A stretch of 64,000 nucleotides of DNA from Skeletonema tropicum (lineage: Eukaryota; Bacillariophyta; Thalassiosirophyceae; Thalassiosirales; Thalassiosiraceae): assembly GCA_037178625.1 (NCBI GenBank), contig CM074136.1, positions 1,426,001-1,490,000 on the forward strand, given 5' to 3'. The position numbers and the translations under genes were made by a program. Below the pieces are notes generated by a model. The model made no database searches. It had not been told where the DNA came from and saw nothing but the letters and a program-made list of their open reading frames with translations. Positions within the stretch are counted from its first letter, which is position 1. Each line of letters begins with the position of its first letter. Shown piece after piece: positions 22,209 to 32,861 of the stretch.

Positions 22209-23457
22209 AATAACGTCGAATTAATTTTCGTCGACATATTTTATCGCTAGAAATTAAACCTCGATGACACAGTCTGCCGCTGCCGTATATATCCAAAAGA
22301 GAGGCAGTAGGGTGTGCCATCAATCCGCCCTGCCCCTTCCAATTGACAACCAAACATATCTTATTCGTAGGTTATGCTTATCGCCACAGTAATCACCGTA
22401 ATCACCAAGAATATAAGTGATCTAGCCACACCATCATCAACAGCCACCTGTCGCCTTGTCGCGACCAACACTGCCACCAAAGGATGCATCATAGAAGGAA
22501 CGAAGCCCCAAAACTTATGCCCCAGTCATAATATGATGTAGAGCGATGATTGGGGGGCATAAACCTGATAAAAAGAGTCTTGTTAACTCCTTGAAGCGAC
22601 GAGTCAATAATTACAAAAAACTCGTCTCAAATGGGCACAATATCCACCATCAATTGTTGTATACAGCCACCAATAATGTCCAAAACACATCCAAAACAGA
22701 ACTAACACATCATTGCGGTAATAATATACATTGTTATTGTTTGGAGTAGTGTTTTCAATCGGATAATATTAAATATTATTTGGTACAATAAATTACAAAA
22801 TGTAAGCCTCTACACCATGATAAATAATATGACATCCACCACCTATTTTGCGGCTGCTGAAGCGTGTATACCCCCCAGACATCCTCTGTTATGTTGAGAG
22901 TTGAAGATTTGTGTTTGCATTGTTGTTATGGACTGTTTATATGGTTGATTGTTGCATATTAATTATGTGAAACATCACATGTCCGATCACATGTGCTCCT
23001 AGGTAATAATCAATAGAGGGAGCACTCTCATACGTGGGGCACGACCACGGAAGTCAATATTATATTGCAGATGAGATATGTAAAGTAGGGGACCTTTTAG
23101 TGCAGCGTATCATTGCCAAAAGGATCATACCACAGGTGGACGAAAATGACCAATTATTATATCGTTGATGGCGACTCGAATATCTCAACGACGGCATCTA
23201 CCTCGACAAAAAAACGCCTCCATAATATACCCAATAGTAATTGGTAGCGATATAGGTGCATATATTGGTTATATTTGAAGCGTGTGCATGGTTGTGGTCG
23301 TCGGTAGGAGCGGCAGCTTCATGGTTGATGTCAAAAAGTGCAGCATTAGGTGGGACTTATAGGTAGTATGTACGTTCTACGATGATTTGAATTCCTACGT
23401 AGGCCTTAGAACCCGTGCTTTGGCAGTAATCTCTGTTATTACTTGCTTTCACGTGCT

Positions 23458-23510
23458 GAAACTCGATAGGTGCATAGACCGTACCCCTGTCTATGCACCT
23501 ATCGAGTTTC
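23458..23510. repeat. Perfect 22-bp stem hairpin
   Basis: The left arm 23458-23479 (GAAACTCGATAGGTGCATAG plus AC) is exactly complementary to 23489-23510, with a 9-base loop. It lies in non-coding transposon sequence. Confidence 0.95.
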
Positions 23511-25928
23511 GTGGTCTCAAGTGCTATCCCGGTTGAGATTAAGCTGCCAAACCATGCCATTTTTCCGACAAAACTCCGATTTCAACGCATACATCGTCGT
23601 CCCGACGCTATTAATAGACAACTGACATGGTTCATACCAAGAATATTCACATCAGTCGATAGTATAGACCTAGGAGGATGCTCTGATGCCTCGATGGTTA
23701 CTTCAATTGACAGCATCGTCCTCGTCGGCGCCATACCAGACATGTCACGATGAGCCGAACCGGCTCAAAATCTAGGTGGAGAATCACAGTATTGGAATGA
23801 ACAATGAATATAGATCAATCAACCTTACAATATGCACTCTATATGGGTAATTGGCGTCGGATGATAGCTTGGTTTGGTGGATCTAACTGAAGTGGGGTCA
23901 TGATAATCAATTATATCATGCAAAATTGTGAGACATCAGCTCAGCTCAGAAAGCTCTTCATGGCATAATATGGATGCTAAGGGGCATACCATAACCCAAA
24001 CAACAGCACCAATCGATGATATTGATTATGTTGGATGTTCCAGTCGATCAGTGTCCGATGCAAACGACGATAACCGCTCAATCATCTCGTTCTACCGTTA
24101 GGACGACATATAATCATACAACAAAATCACTGCGCCTTTTTTCGTTTAATGAAAATGGAGCTCATTCACAGCATTTAAATATAAACGACACCTTCCAATA
24201 TAGTCTGTCTAGAGCAGTTCATCTTTATATGCTATATGTAGCAGAACATGATATGATATGTGTAATCTAAACCTACCACAGAACATGATTCTCGGCTTAA
24301 CGCATGGAGCCATACGACGCCGATGTAGGAGAATACGATGGCTGCAAACCCCATTCGACCATACAACACCCTTCTATTGGTTACTATCATCGATGCTGCG
24401 TAGCAGTTGGAGTTGCATACGTCGTAAAGTGGACGCTATATGCCCAAAACGCTAAAAATCACCTATTTTGATGGCTCAAATTTCATCACACATGAGTATA
24501 TATTGGAAAGAATCAGTAGCTCACAGCAATACCACGGATGCGCAAACGTTGCTACAATATAGTTGAAACAATATCGTGGTGTGTTGGGGTTTGCAAATGC
24601 TGAGGTATTTTAGATATTGCAGAATATGATGCCAAAATTGAGTTGTCGATGGTCGAGACGATCGGCACCGATGACACAATATAACTCGGCTGTCTTCGTC
24701 CAAACCCACCGAAAGAGCCGCCCAACTTCATATCAAAGGTTATACAAAGGAACAGGACCACTGGTTATGTGCCTAAATGTTTGAAACAGGTCGTGATATC
24801 GATTATTCACTATCTGGGCGGAAGTCGAGCGGCTCAAAATGTCTATTTTTGATATGTGTTCGGAAGACAAACAGGTTGGAGCTGCTGATAAAAGCACAAA
24901 ATGGCCAACCATACCATATAGGATGATATGATGGTCTCTATTATTGATGGAATTATGTATACTGCTGTGTAGGAGGTCTATACTGTCAAATCCGTCATGG
25001 TGGGCATGTTGGAGGCATGTTGGTCTAAAAGAGTGGATGGTGTTTGGTGACATGTATTAATTCCCACCGTTTCGCTAACCAGATGGCGCCATATTTGACT
25101 CGACTCGCCTCAAAATCCAATCCCACGATGGCCAAAAGTGCTCCTATACGGAGGCTGATATCCACACAAGGAAGAGATATAACACCACCAAACTTTGGGG
25201 ATCTCTAATGGGGGTATAGACGAAGGTATTTGATCATTATTGGATGGAATATAATAGGTTTGAAATTCGAATATCCGGGGTGTGCCCCCCCCTAGTAAAA
25301 GCGAGGAAAGACCTTTTCGAGTTCTTCAAAGAAACGATTCACTAGGACATCTTCCCAATACCTCTCCTTCAAGACTTTCCCAAGTCACTTTGTAAGCTCA
25401 ATTATATCTCTTGACTTCCACGCCAAATCATTGGCTGTCTTTAGCGTTGCAGCTTCTTCGATTTGATCTTCCAATGAGGTCTTACTGTAAGTGGTAGACT
25501 GCCCTTCCTTGCTGCAATTCCTTCCGTATGGGCTACTTTATTTCAAGTTCCTCTTACCGACGTATGTTTCACGCTTCACAATACTGCTAATGCTAAAGCG
25601 AGAGTGAATTCATGCATTTAGTAGGTGGATGTCTCAGAGTGACGACGGCTTGCTTCACTTGTAGGAATGACACCATCGGAATCTGGCACGCTTTGATACG
25701 ATTCAACTCAATCTATCTATTGCACCTACCTAATAAATCGACACGGCATGGTTTTATGGATGAATATATTGCTGTTGGTATCAAATATAAACAGGGGCGC
25801 GCAGAATGGTGCGATAGTAGTGGCGTGCAGCGGTGTATGTGGCGGGTTCAGCGCGGGCCCTCGGGGCCTGTAAAGTATTGTGTCGTCATCTTGCTCTGTT
25901 GGCCATTTGCCGTGTGGCTTGTCAGTAG

Positions 25929-26080
25929 TCTTTATACAACGGAATTCGGCTATAAAGTTGCTCTGCAATGACGTTGGCCTTAATTGGTATAATTGTGCTG
26001 TGCACAATTTTACCAATTAGTCTCTTTACAATAGAATACGGCTATAAAGTTGCTCTGCAATGACGTTGTCTTTAATTGTG
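25929..26080. repeat. ~92-bp tandem duplication at the element's left end
   Basis: GGCTATAAAGTTGCTCTGCA starts at 25948 and again at 26040. Each unit is followed by TTTAATTG- or CTTAATTG-type sequence leading into a palindrome-like stretch. Confidence 0.8.
25981..26019. repeat. Element palindrome, longest copy (18-bp arms)
   Basis: TAATTGGTATAATTGTGC, a TGT loop, then GCACAATTTTACCAATTA; 17 of 18 positions pair. It sits 3' of the 133-codon minus-strand gene. Confidence 0.9.
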
Positions 26081-26171
26081 TTAGAATTGTGAAAATCATC
26101 TATCTGTCCATCGGCACTAGTATTTGTGTAGGGATTTGAGAGAAGATTGCAGTGCGCCTGATCAAATTATA

Positions 26172-26196
26172 TATAATTGTGCTGTGCACACTTATA
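26172..26196. repeat. Element palindrome copy
   Basis: TATAATTGTGC, TGT, GCACACTTATA; 10 of 11 positions pair. Downstream of the 133-codon gene. Confidence 0.8.
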
Positions 26197-26319
26197 CCAA
26201 TTAGTACATTGTCCGGCAGTCATTCGTCGTCTCAACTGTTTGTTTTCGGATCAGCTGTTTAGTTGCGCTTAGTGTTCACTGTTGTGCATCTCTTTCACTT
26301 TCAACTCATCCACTCGATT

Positions 26320-26721
26320 CTATCGTTTCAGTGCGAGTTTTTTATTCCCTCTTTTCCATGTTGGTGCCGGCATGTTATAGTTCACCTCTGTATATAGTAT
26401 TGAGCCTGGTACCATAGTGTTCGTCCTGTCTGTCTCAGTTTGTCCCATCATTGCAGCATAATTGGTTCTATGTCTCCCCATATCTTTTATGTAGTCTGTT
26501 ATGATGGATTCAATTGTGTCCTTCTCTTGTTCTGTTTGTGCACCTCCCAAGATTCTATCTACTGCTAGTTTCGCTCTCTCTATGCTTCCCTCGCTCAGTT
26601 GCAGCAGTCTTGTTGCTATTCCAATTCCTCTGTCATTGTTTTGCAGCTTTAGTTGTTGCCGTAAACTTTCGACATCGTTTTTAAACGCGCTGTTTGATAG
26701 CTTAGTTGATCGTTCCATCAT
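26320..26721 (-). CDS. Element protein A, 133 aa, unrecognised
   Basis: The ATG at 26721 (MMERSTKLSN) gives 133 codons to a TAG at 26320. The protein is hydrophilic and mostly predicted helical: DVESLRQQLKLQNN, then IATRLLQLSEGSIERAKLAV and TIESIITDYIKDMG. It has no Cys, signal or membrane segment. The tail is basic (KRGNKKLALKR). It starts 244 bases from the divergent gene at 26966, and two palindrome copies follow its stop. No family recognised; a small coiled structural or DNA-binding role would be a guess. Confidence 0.55.
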   Translation of the reverse strand: MMERSTKLSNSAFKNDVESLRQQLKLQNNDRGIGIATRLLQLSEGSIERAKLAVDRILGGAQTEQEKDTIESIITDYIKDMGRHRTNYAAMMGQTETDRTNTMVPGSILYTEVNYNMPAPTWKRGNKKLALKR

Positions 26722-26965
26722 ATTCAGTGAGAGTATCGTAGTGAAATAACTTGCCCCAATTTGGTTCTCATCAGTGGTTTCTCAAGCGATTGTGTTTGTG
26801 GCTATTTTCTCGTAATTACATATTTCTTGTGTTCGTCGCCGAACTGATACACATGACCACAGATTCTTTTCTATTACACATAACTAAATACTCCATAACA
26901 TAGACAGCTTTCAGCTGTCTCTCTCTAGACATCTCTCTTTGTTTTGTCGATGCTTCATCATTTCA
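26722..26965. promoter_or_regulatory. Divergent promoter region with a 19-bp palindrome
   Basis: It lies between two divergent starts. AGACAGCT-TTC-AGCTGTCT (26902-26920) is a perfect palindrome with 8-bp arms, followed by a CTCTCTAGACATCTCTC pyrimidine-rich stretch close to the plus-strand start. It is different in sequence from the 27-bp palindrome family. Confidence 0.5.
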
Positions 26966-27835
26966 ATGGTGTATATTAGATCGAGGGACGTTCGTTCATC
27001 TCGTATCGTTGTGAATCGCCCTATACCAAGGACTAAGGTCTTGTCCTTGTTTGACAATTACAGTGCATCATTTTGTGAGTTGCATGCTTGTAGTAGTAGC
27101 TCTTGCATATCGGTTGATGTGTTGGACGAAACCATCGTCTCACAGTTGTTTGGTTCCGATCAACGCTCTCTTGCATCGTTTCGGCTTGTAGGCGGCGTTT
27201 TGCTTCGATCGTCTTTGGCTGCTAAGCTGTTGAGCAAATGTGATGTTCTGTTCGACTTATCAATATGGTATTTTTGGGATTTGGTTGTGATGCAATCAGG
27301 GTGGTCGTTATTGGACGTCACAGAGCTCAACGCTTGTCTCGGCTGCGCCGATGTTCTTTATTTGGGGTTAGTTCGTTTTCTTCCATCCCAGCTGTGCAAC
27401 CAACGATGTGTTTCAAGCCATTCCCCATGCACATCTTCTTTGTGCACTATTCGCTGCGAGAGACTGTTCTCTGTCGATGTAGCTTATGGATTGTGCTCCG
27501 ACATCAGCTTGTTGCTTTCACGGAAAGCTCTTGTCATGAAATCCGTCGCTGGGCCAGACAATTTCTCTATTAGAGAACTGGGTCAACTCCAGTACCAATT
27601 AGATCTCCTGAATCGTATGATTGAATGCAGACGTCCCATTTCAGAGACTTTTATGTTTTGCATGGATATCAACGCCCTTTTGGTGTCCAAGCGTGGTTTG
27701 TTGGACCGCGATTTTGACGTGTTCAATTTGTCTCATATGTCAGAGCTTCTTGCTGACGAAGTCTTCAACAGCGTTCTTCTCAAGGTTTATTGTTTGAATT
27801 TCGAGCAGTTATCCGCTGATATTGTCGTGGACTAG
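26966..27835 (+). CDS. Element protein B, 289 aa, unrecognised
   Basis: The first ATG of the open frame is at 26966 (MVYIRSRDVRSSRIVVNRP); the frame itself opens further upstream. The product is 289 aa, rich in Leu, Ser and Cys, with Cys clusters around residues 40-50 (HACSSSSCIS) and near the middle (CNQRCV, CTSSLCTIRC). The C-terminal third is hydrophilic (QYQLDLLNRMIECRRPISE). No known fold is recognisable. There are no competing long frames on the opposite strand. Its stop faces the 3' end of the 1187-aa gene, with a palindrome copy between them. Confidence 0.55.
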   Translation: MVYIRSRDVRSSRIVVNRPIPRTKVLSLFDNYSASFCELHACSSSSCISVDVLDETIVSQLFGSDQRSLASFRLVGGVLLRSSLAAKLLSKCDVLFDLSIWYFWDLVVMQSGWSLLDVTELNACLGCADVLYLGLVRFLPSQLCNQRCVSSHSPCTSSLCTIRCERLFSVDVAYGLCSDISLLLSRKALVMKSVAGPDNFSIRELGQLQYQLDLLNRMIECRRPISETFMFCMDINALLVSKRGLLDRDFDVFNLSHMSELLADEVFNSVLLKVYCLNFEQLSADIVVD

Positions 27836-27860
27836 TCTGATGTATCGTGTATCAATTTCT

Positions 27861-27883
27861 ATAATTGTGCATTGCACAGTTTT
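27861..27883. repeat. Element palindrome copy
   Basis: ATAATTGTGC, ATT, GCACAGTTTT; 8 of 10 positions pair. It lies between two convergent gene ends. Confidence 0.75.
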
Positions 27884-28051
27884 ACTAATTGGGCGAAGTT
27901 CTTATGTTATGGTTCTTAGTTTTGTTACTTTTTATGGCTGACCAATTGTCTCGTGTTTCATCAACCCTTTCCGTCGTTATAGCCTGTTGTTGGTCGTCGG
28001 TCAAGCTTTCGTTGTCTCTCCTTGTTATGCTCCCCATTCCCCTGTTGTTAG

Positions 28052-31000
28052 CTATTCTTCTGTCTCATTTGGTACCATCCACCTGTAATTTGCGTTGTTT
28101 GTTGTTCTCTTAGCGCCGTCGACTGATGGTTCTCCGTAGATGTAAATTGTGTTGTAAGGATCGACGACAGTGTCACCTTTCTTGCCGCTCACGTTGAACA
28201 CTCTCTTATATTCCTCTCCGTTTTTTCTGTGCAAAAAGACGATTGACTTGTTCATTTCCTTCACGATCTGCGTAATAGCTGTCTTCAAAGGTAAGCCAAA
28301 CAAGTTCTTTGCCCACTTCTCAGCCATCTGTTGCTCCTTCGTAGTCAACCCAATACGTTTGTTCGTTTTGTGCTTTTTCTTCCTTCCTCTCCATTTCATG
28401 TTACTCCACGCGAGGTTGATGACGTCAAAGAATCCAGTTTGGTCGTACTGTTTTCCTACCTCATATCCTTCTACTGCTTCGAATGTTGTTTCGGTTCTTG
28501 CCACGACATCGTCACTTTCAATCATCTCATCTATATCAGCTTCTGCTTCTGGAAGTGTAGGGAACAATTCATCAATGATTGCTTTTGCAATGTTTGTCAT
28601 TAATCCTTCTCCCAAGATATCTTTACCAACTTTATTCTGTGCTGCTTTCACGGCTCTAGCTCTCAATTCATCCTTGCTCTCTCGTCCGTGGAGTTCGTGC
28701 TGCGTCGTATTGCCTGACTGTTGCGACACGATCGTTTTACTGGCACAATCATTGGTGCGTTGCTTTTTCGAATTTGTCTCCTCTGTATCAGTTGTTGATC
28801 CATTTTTGTCTTTACTTTGATGCTTCTCCGACTTCCTCTTCTTACTCTCCTTTCTTTTGCTTGGCTTTCCCTCCTTGGTAGCAGCAGGTTTCGTTGGAAG
28901 TGTGTACGTACGGATGAGCTTGCCCTTAAGTTGCGCAGTCCCTCTGATCAAGTCGCCCAGCTGCGTTAGCGATAACAACGATCCTGTCATTTGAAAGTCA
29001 CTCGGTGATTCGATTCTAGATGTGACTGTTTCATTCCCAATCTTTAGAACCTTCATCAACTGACTTGATGTTTTCACTGAGTCGCTTGTCGTTTTGAATC
29101 GCTTGTCTTTTCCGAAGAAGAGGTCTTGGAGCTTTCTCGGATTGCCTCTCTCTTTCTCTGCGGATCGAACCACATTCCAACAAAAGATGTGGCAAATGAG
29201 CTCTACTAGTGTCATATCACCAGGAGCTGTTACGATGGTCATCACATCTCTACCCTTAGTCGGTATCTTGCTTTGTCTTTTGGTTGAACTTGCACCTGTC
29301 TCATTCGTCACTCTGACCGCCTCAATGACGTTACTTGCCAATTGCTCTTTATCGAGACGTGAAGTCTTGTCCTTGTCTTTCTTTCTTACCAAGAATTCTC
29401 TGATAGCTTCACCGACCAAATCCTGGTTGTCTTCTCTCAATAGGTCTTCACTAACTTGGATGTCTTCAGGGGTAGAAGCAATGAGTTGCATGTACTCGTG
29501 TAATAGATTCATTGTCACCATGAAGTTTAGTGCCGCGATATTCACATCTCTCTCTGTGCCTTCATCTTCCTTCAGCGTCTTCAGGACAACTGCGATCTCT
29601 TTTGCTGCCATACTAATCAATCCGAAACTTTTCGCTTGATTTCAATGAATAGATACTTGTTAGTCAAGGTACAACGAGCACAAGTTTACGAATGAAATGA
29701 TACCAAGCTTGTTCTTACCAATACTCAATCTCAAATCATTCGCCATATCTTTGGTTTGCGACATGATGCTGAAGGCATTTAAAGTTTGATCAAGCAAGGC
29801 ATCTGCGTTGAACAGTTTGGCAGACTCGACTGTGTAGACCAACGCTGCAGTACTTGTCGCCATGATCCCTTCAACTGACCTGTCCCATAGTTTAGGCGTG
29901 TCATTGTATTTTCCATCAGTATCATCCTTGGGTATCACAATCGTGTTCACTCCTGATCTTGGCATAATAATTCCGCCTGCCAACATTGCGCTTATCTGCT
30001 TTGAGGTAAATAGCTGCATTCCATCAGTTTCAAGCAATGACTGTACCGCTACCGCGAGTGGGAAAAATCTGGCCATGCTGTGCTCAACAGTCATCGGGTA
30101 GTTCCCTGTAGAACCGAAGTTGTCCATATTACACTTGACAGGCAATTTGAGTACATCATTTGGTCCTCCACCATCAACTCTGAGCTGCACTTCGTTTTGG
30201 CACGTCTCGTATTCACGCATTGGATTCTCGTAGTATTGAGTGAGCGGCTCTTCGGTGAAACTTGGGTCATCTTCAAACTCTTCAAGTGTCCTTGCCGTTC
30301 GCGCTCTCAGCCCCTTTATGGTCAAAACTTTACCTTTGCTGACTATCTTACCGTTAGTACCAACTTCCTTCTCAGTCCAATCCTCATGGTCTCTTCTCAC
30401 AGAATTATGCTTAGTTAAGCCTCTGTATATATTTAGTACTGTTGATCCAAGCTTCCTTTTGCTCACGTTCTTGCTTTTCTCGGCTAGAAGAGTTTCCGCG
30501 AGGTGAGGCGCGGGGAAAGATTCGGTAGCAGTCCTTGATGCTACTGTAATGTGAGCGTCGAAGGGGTGGCTCAATATTGCATCACTGTCCGATTTTTTCA
30601 ATTTCTCAAGAGCATTCTCCATGGCGTCATGTTCGTTATCTTCAATTCCTACGAATGAATTGGTCAAGAACGTCGGATCTCCGGGATTGCTTGGCTTGAA
30701 GAAGTAGCCTGACTCTCTCTTCACTTTGCATCGCAGCAGAGCTGCCAATAATGCTATCAAGCGGTGGTTGCCTTCAACAGCTGTGACATAGAATTTCAAT
30801 GAAGCAGTGAAGGAAGTGTAGAAATGACCAAATCCCTCGATACCATCTTGGACTGCCACATTGACTTCATTTTGACTTTCATCTAGCCAATGGTGCTTTC
30901 TTGCAGTGCTCAAAAGCTTTCGTTGACCTTCGACTGTTGTCACATTAGCAGTTAATGCCTCTGATATTTCTCTTTTCGTTTCATCTGTGCCACTACCATC

Positions 31001-31995
31001 ATCTCCGTTGAGTACGTCGATTAAGTGTGATAGCTCTGGAACATACGTGAATGGCAATCCGTAAGCCACACTAGTCCTCGCTTCTTCACTGGATGCAATC
31101 AATGACATATGAGTTGCATTGACTGGTTCTGTCTTCTCCTGTTATTAATGTGGAGTAGCATCAATCAAGTGTTAGTTGTGAGTTCAGCAACGGATCTATA
31201 AATCAATATTCGTATAATCGCACAGTGAGCAATTATACAAATCAAGTAGCATGATGTAGTTTGGCTGCAGCAATCGATCGACGAATCAATATTACCAAAA
31301 TTGTACAGTGATCAAATTTACAAATTCGTTCTGTGCAACATCGCAATCGATCAACGAATCAACATTCCCAAATTTGTACAGTGATCAATTTTACAAAATG
31401 GTTCGTTGCGCAGATTCAACAAAAGTAAACTCACGCAATCTTCCGCGGAATCATCCTCCGCTGCTTTCTTGCTGAAGTGTAAGTGTATCTGACTGTCGTT
31501 CATTTCTTTGTTGTCGCCGGATTTACCCGTAGCCACCAGTTTCAATAGCCCGAGTATCTTCTCTTGCTGTGGTACCGCTTGATTTACATTCTCCGCTACC
31601 AATTTGCCTTCTTTATCCAAATGGGTGAAGCAAACGAAAACCGTAGCACTAATTTTTGTTGGCAGGCCCGTATTTGTGCCTTTGATGTAATGCTCAGGTC
31701 GATCTTCCTCGACTTGCTGCGTAGTCGTTTCTGTACCTGCTGTTGGTTTGTCAGGGGTGATAACGTTGTTGGTGGTTGGTCTGGTGACAGCCTCGGCAGT
31801 ATGATCGGTAGGTGTGTTATTCTTTCCGGGGGTGTTCATCTGGTTGTCCGGCGGACTCGTTGTCTCCTTTAACGTGCTTTTTGCGTCCACAGCTTCAGCT
31901 GCAGATTCAACCGCAGATTCAGTTGCATCTGTAGCTTCAGGTGAGTTCATGGTGTCGTCGTTATCGTGTTCAGTTGGATGTTGTTTGTCGGTCAT
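28052..31995 (-). CDS. Element protein C, 1187 aa, three exons, EGNHRL (ParB/DGQHR-like) motif
   Basis: Exons 31995-31435, 31138-29719 and 29634-28052 join in phase. Intron 1 (GTGAGT...ACAG, 296 bp) and intron 2 (GTAAGA...CAAG, 84 bp, with GACTAAC) remove every stop, and the total is exactly 1188 codons. Residues 1-120 are acidic and Thr-rich. Around 300-320 the sequence reads FYVTAVEGNHRLIALLAALL; the (D/E)G(N/Q)HRL..A pattern recalls the nucleotide-binding motif of ParB-like or DGQHR-type domains, but I see no other family landmark. A Lys-rich low-complexity linker (KRKESKKRKSEKHQSKDKN) separates a C-terminal region with KWRGRKKKHKTNKRIGLT and GLPLKTAITQIVKEMNKS. Three palindrome copies lie inside intron 1. 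Separate shorter genes remain possible if intron 1 is not used. Confidence 0.6.
31212..31238. repeat. Element palindrome copy
   Basis: GTATAATCGCAC, AGT, GAGCAATTATAC; arms 12 bases with three mismatches. Confidence 0.75.
31297..31319. repeat. Element palindrome copy (degenerate)
   Basis: AAAATTGTAC, AGT, GATCAAATTT. First of two in a 76-bp tandem duplication. Confidence 0.65.
31370..31392. repeat. Element palindrome copy
   Basis: AAATTTGTAC, AGT, GATCAATTTT. Second of two in the tandem duplication. Confidence 0.65.
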
Positions 31996-32861
31996 GATTT
32001 GGTGGAGCGCTGTTGCGTTTTATGCGAGATCTGTGCGGCGGATTCGTTGGGTGCGGTGCTTTGCTCTGAATTACTTCCGGAACTTAAACTTGAAGTGTTG
32101 GGATTTTCCCCCCTCCTATCCCCGCTGAAATGCCCATTTTGATTGTCATTTAGATGCTATATCTTATGATTTAGATCTAAAAATCGCTTGATTTGTGCTA
32201 GAAAGGACTTTTCCAGGCTAATTAAGTCAGATTGTCGATGAGCTTCTTCGTTCTTTCCGGTGTGCATCCCCGTCACCATCTATTTTCTTCATTTTTTCTC
32301 TGAGTGACGTGGTAAACTTCGTTACTTAAGGAATTAGTACACTTGATTCCAATCGTCTTACGTCACAAAGTACCAGAAGTCAGGTGTTGGCAAAATCCAA
32401 TGAACAAAAAAGTATTTAAGTTCATGCAGCAAGTACTCAGGTCGACATTGGCTCAATTACATTATCTGCCGAGTCGTCTATTGATGCAAGTCTAAATAGA
32501 CGCCGACGTTGGTTGCCGACGTGTTTGCATTTGAATAACTGCCGATCTTTGGCCACGTACTGATCAATACGTCAGTTCTTAACTCCACGTCGACGTCTTG
32601 TGTTGAGCTGAATCTTTTTGTCGACGTGTTGTCGATGTGTTGAACCACAAGATCTTGTGTTGCCGACGTAGCTTACGAAGGAACTCGTTTACTTCATGAC
32701 GTGGTTGGTTATTGATTGCATTGTTCTCTGCTGATTATTGCGCTGGTGCGTTGGCGGCGGTTATGTAGGCAGTTTGTACGTTGTCGAGCCGTTCAACAGC
32801 TCTCATAAATTATGCATTGCATCATTTACATCATCACATTTCTACATTGTCCGAATAAATA
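31996..32861. promoter_or_regulatory. 866-bp divergent region with an ACGT cluster
   Basis: Between the divergent starts of the 1187-aa and 966-aa genes. ACGT occurs eight times within 32506-32670, mostly as CGACGT or CACGT, a density suggesting bZIP-type sites or another iterated binding site. A palindrome copy lies at 32806-32828, close to the plus-strand start. This is the longest gene-free stretch in the element and the most plausible place for an origin or master promoter. Confidence 0.5.
32806..32828. repeat. Element palindrome copy
   Basis: TAAATTATGC, ATT, GCATCATTTA; 9 of 10 positions pair. It lies 33 bases before the ATG of the 966-aa gene. Confidence 0.75.

Larger units (their letters stand above)
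21746..25294. mobile_element. 3549-bp non-coding transposon inside R1
   Basis: The ends are TAGGGGGGGCAAACCC on the left and, as the inverse of the right end, TAGGGGGGGGCACACC. They are flanked by the direct repeat GTAAAAG (21739-21745 and 25295-25301). R2 has the empty site with a single GTAAAAG. The interior has only short, featureless ORFs, so it looks non-autonomous. The TAGGG end resembles hAT-like termini, but a 7-bp duplication is unusual for that group. It holds two strong hairpins (22131-22208 and 23458-23510). Confidence 0.85.
31139..31434 (-). other. Predicted intron 1 of the 1187-aa gene, holding three palindromes
   Basis: Donor GTGAGT at 31434, acceptor AACAG at 31139, with CAACTAACAC as a possible branch site. 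It contains a ~76-bp direct duplication (about 31270-31410), each half with one palindrome, and a third palindrome at 31212-31238. Confidence 0.6.

Noticed and set aside
21746..25294. A gene of about 100 codons at 25053-24733 (minus)
   Set aside because: No motif, no neighbours of the same character and no second copy to support it; it is random open frame in AT-rich DNA.
28170..28820. 216-codon plus-strand ORF
   Set aside because: It is antisense to the third exon of the 1187-aa gene, which has intron support and a long consistent frame.
29094..29639. 181-codon plus-strand ORF
   Set aside because: Antisense shadow of the same exon.
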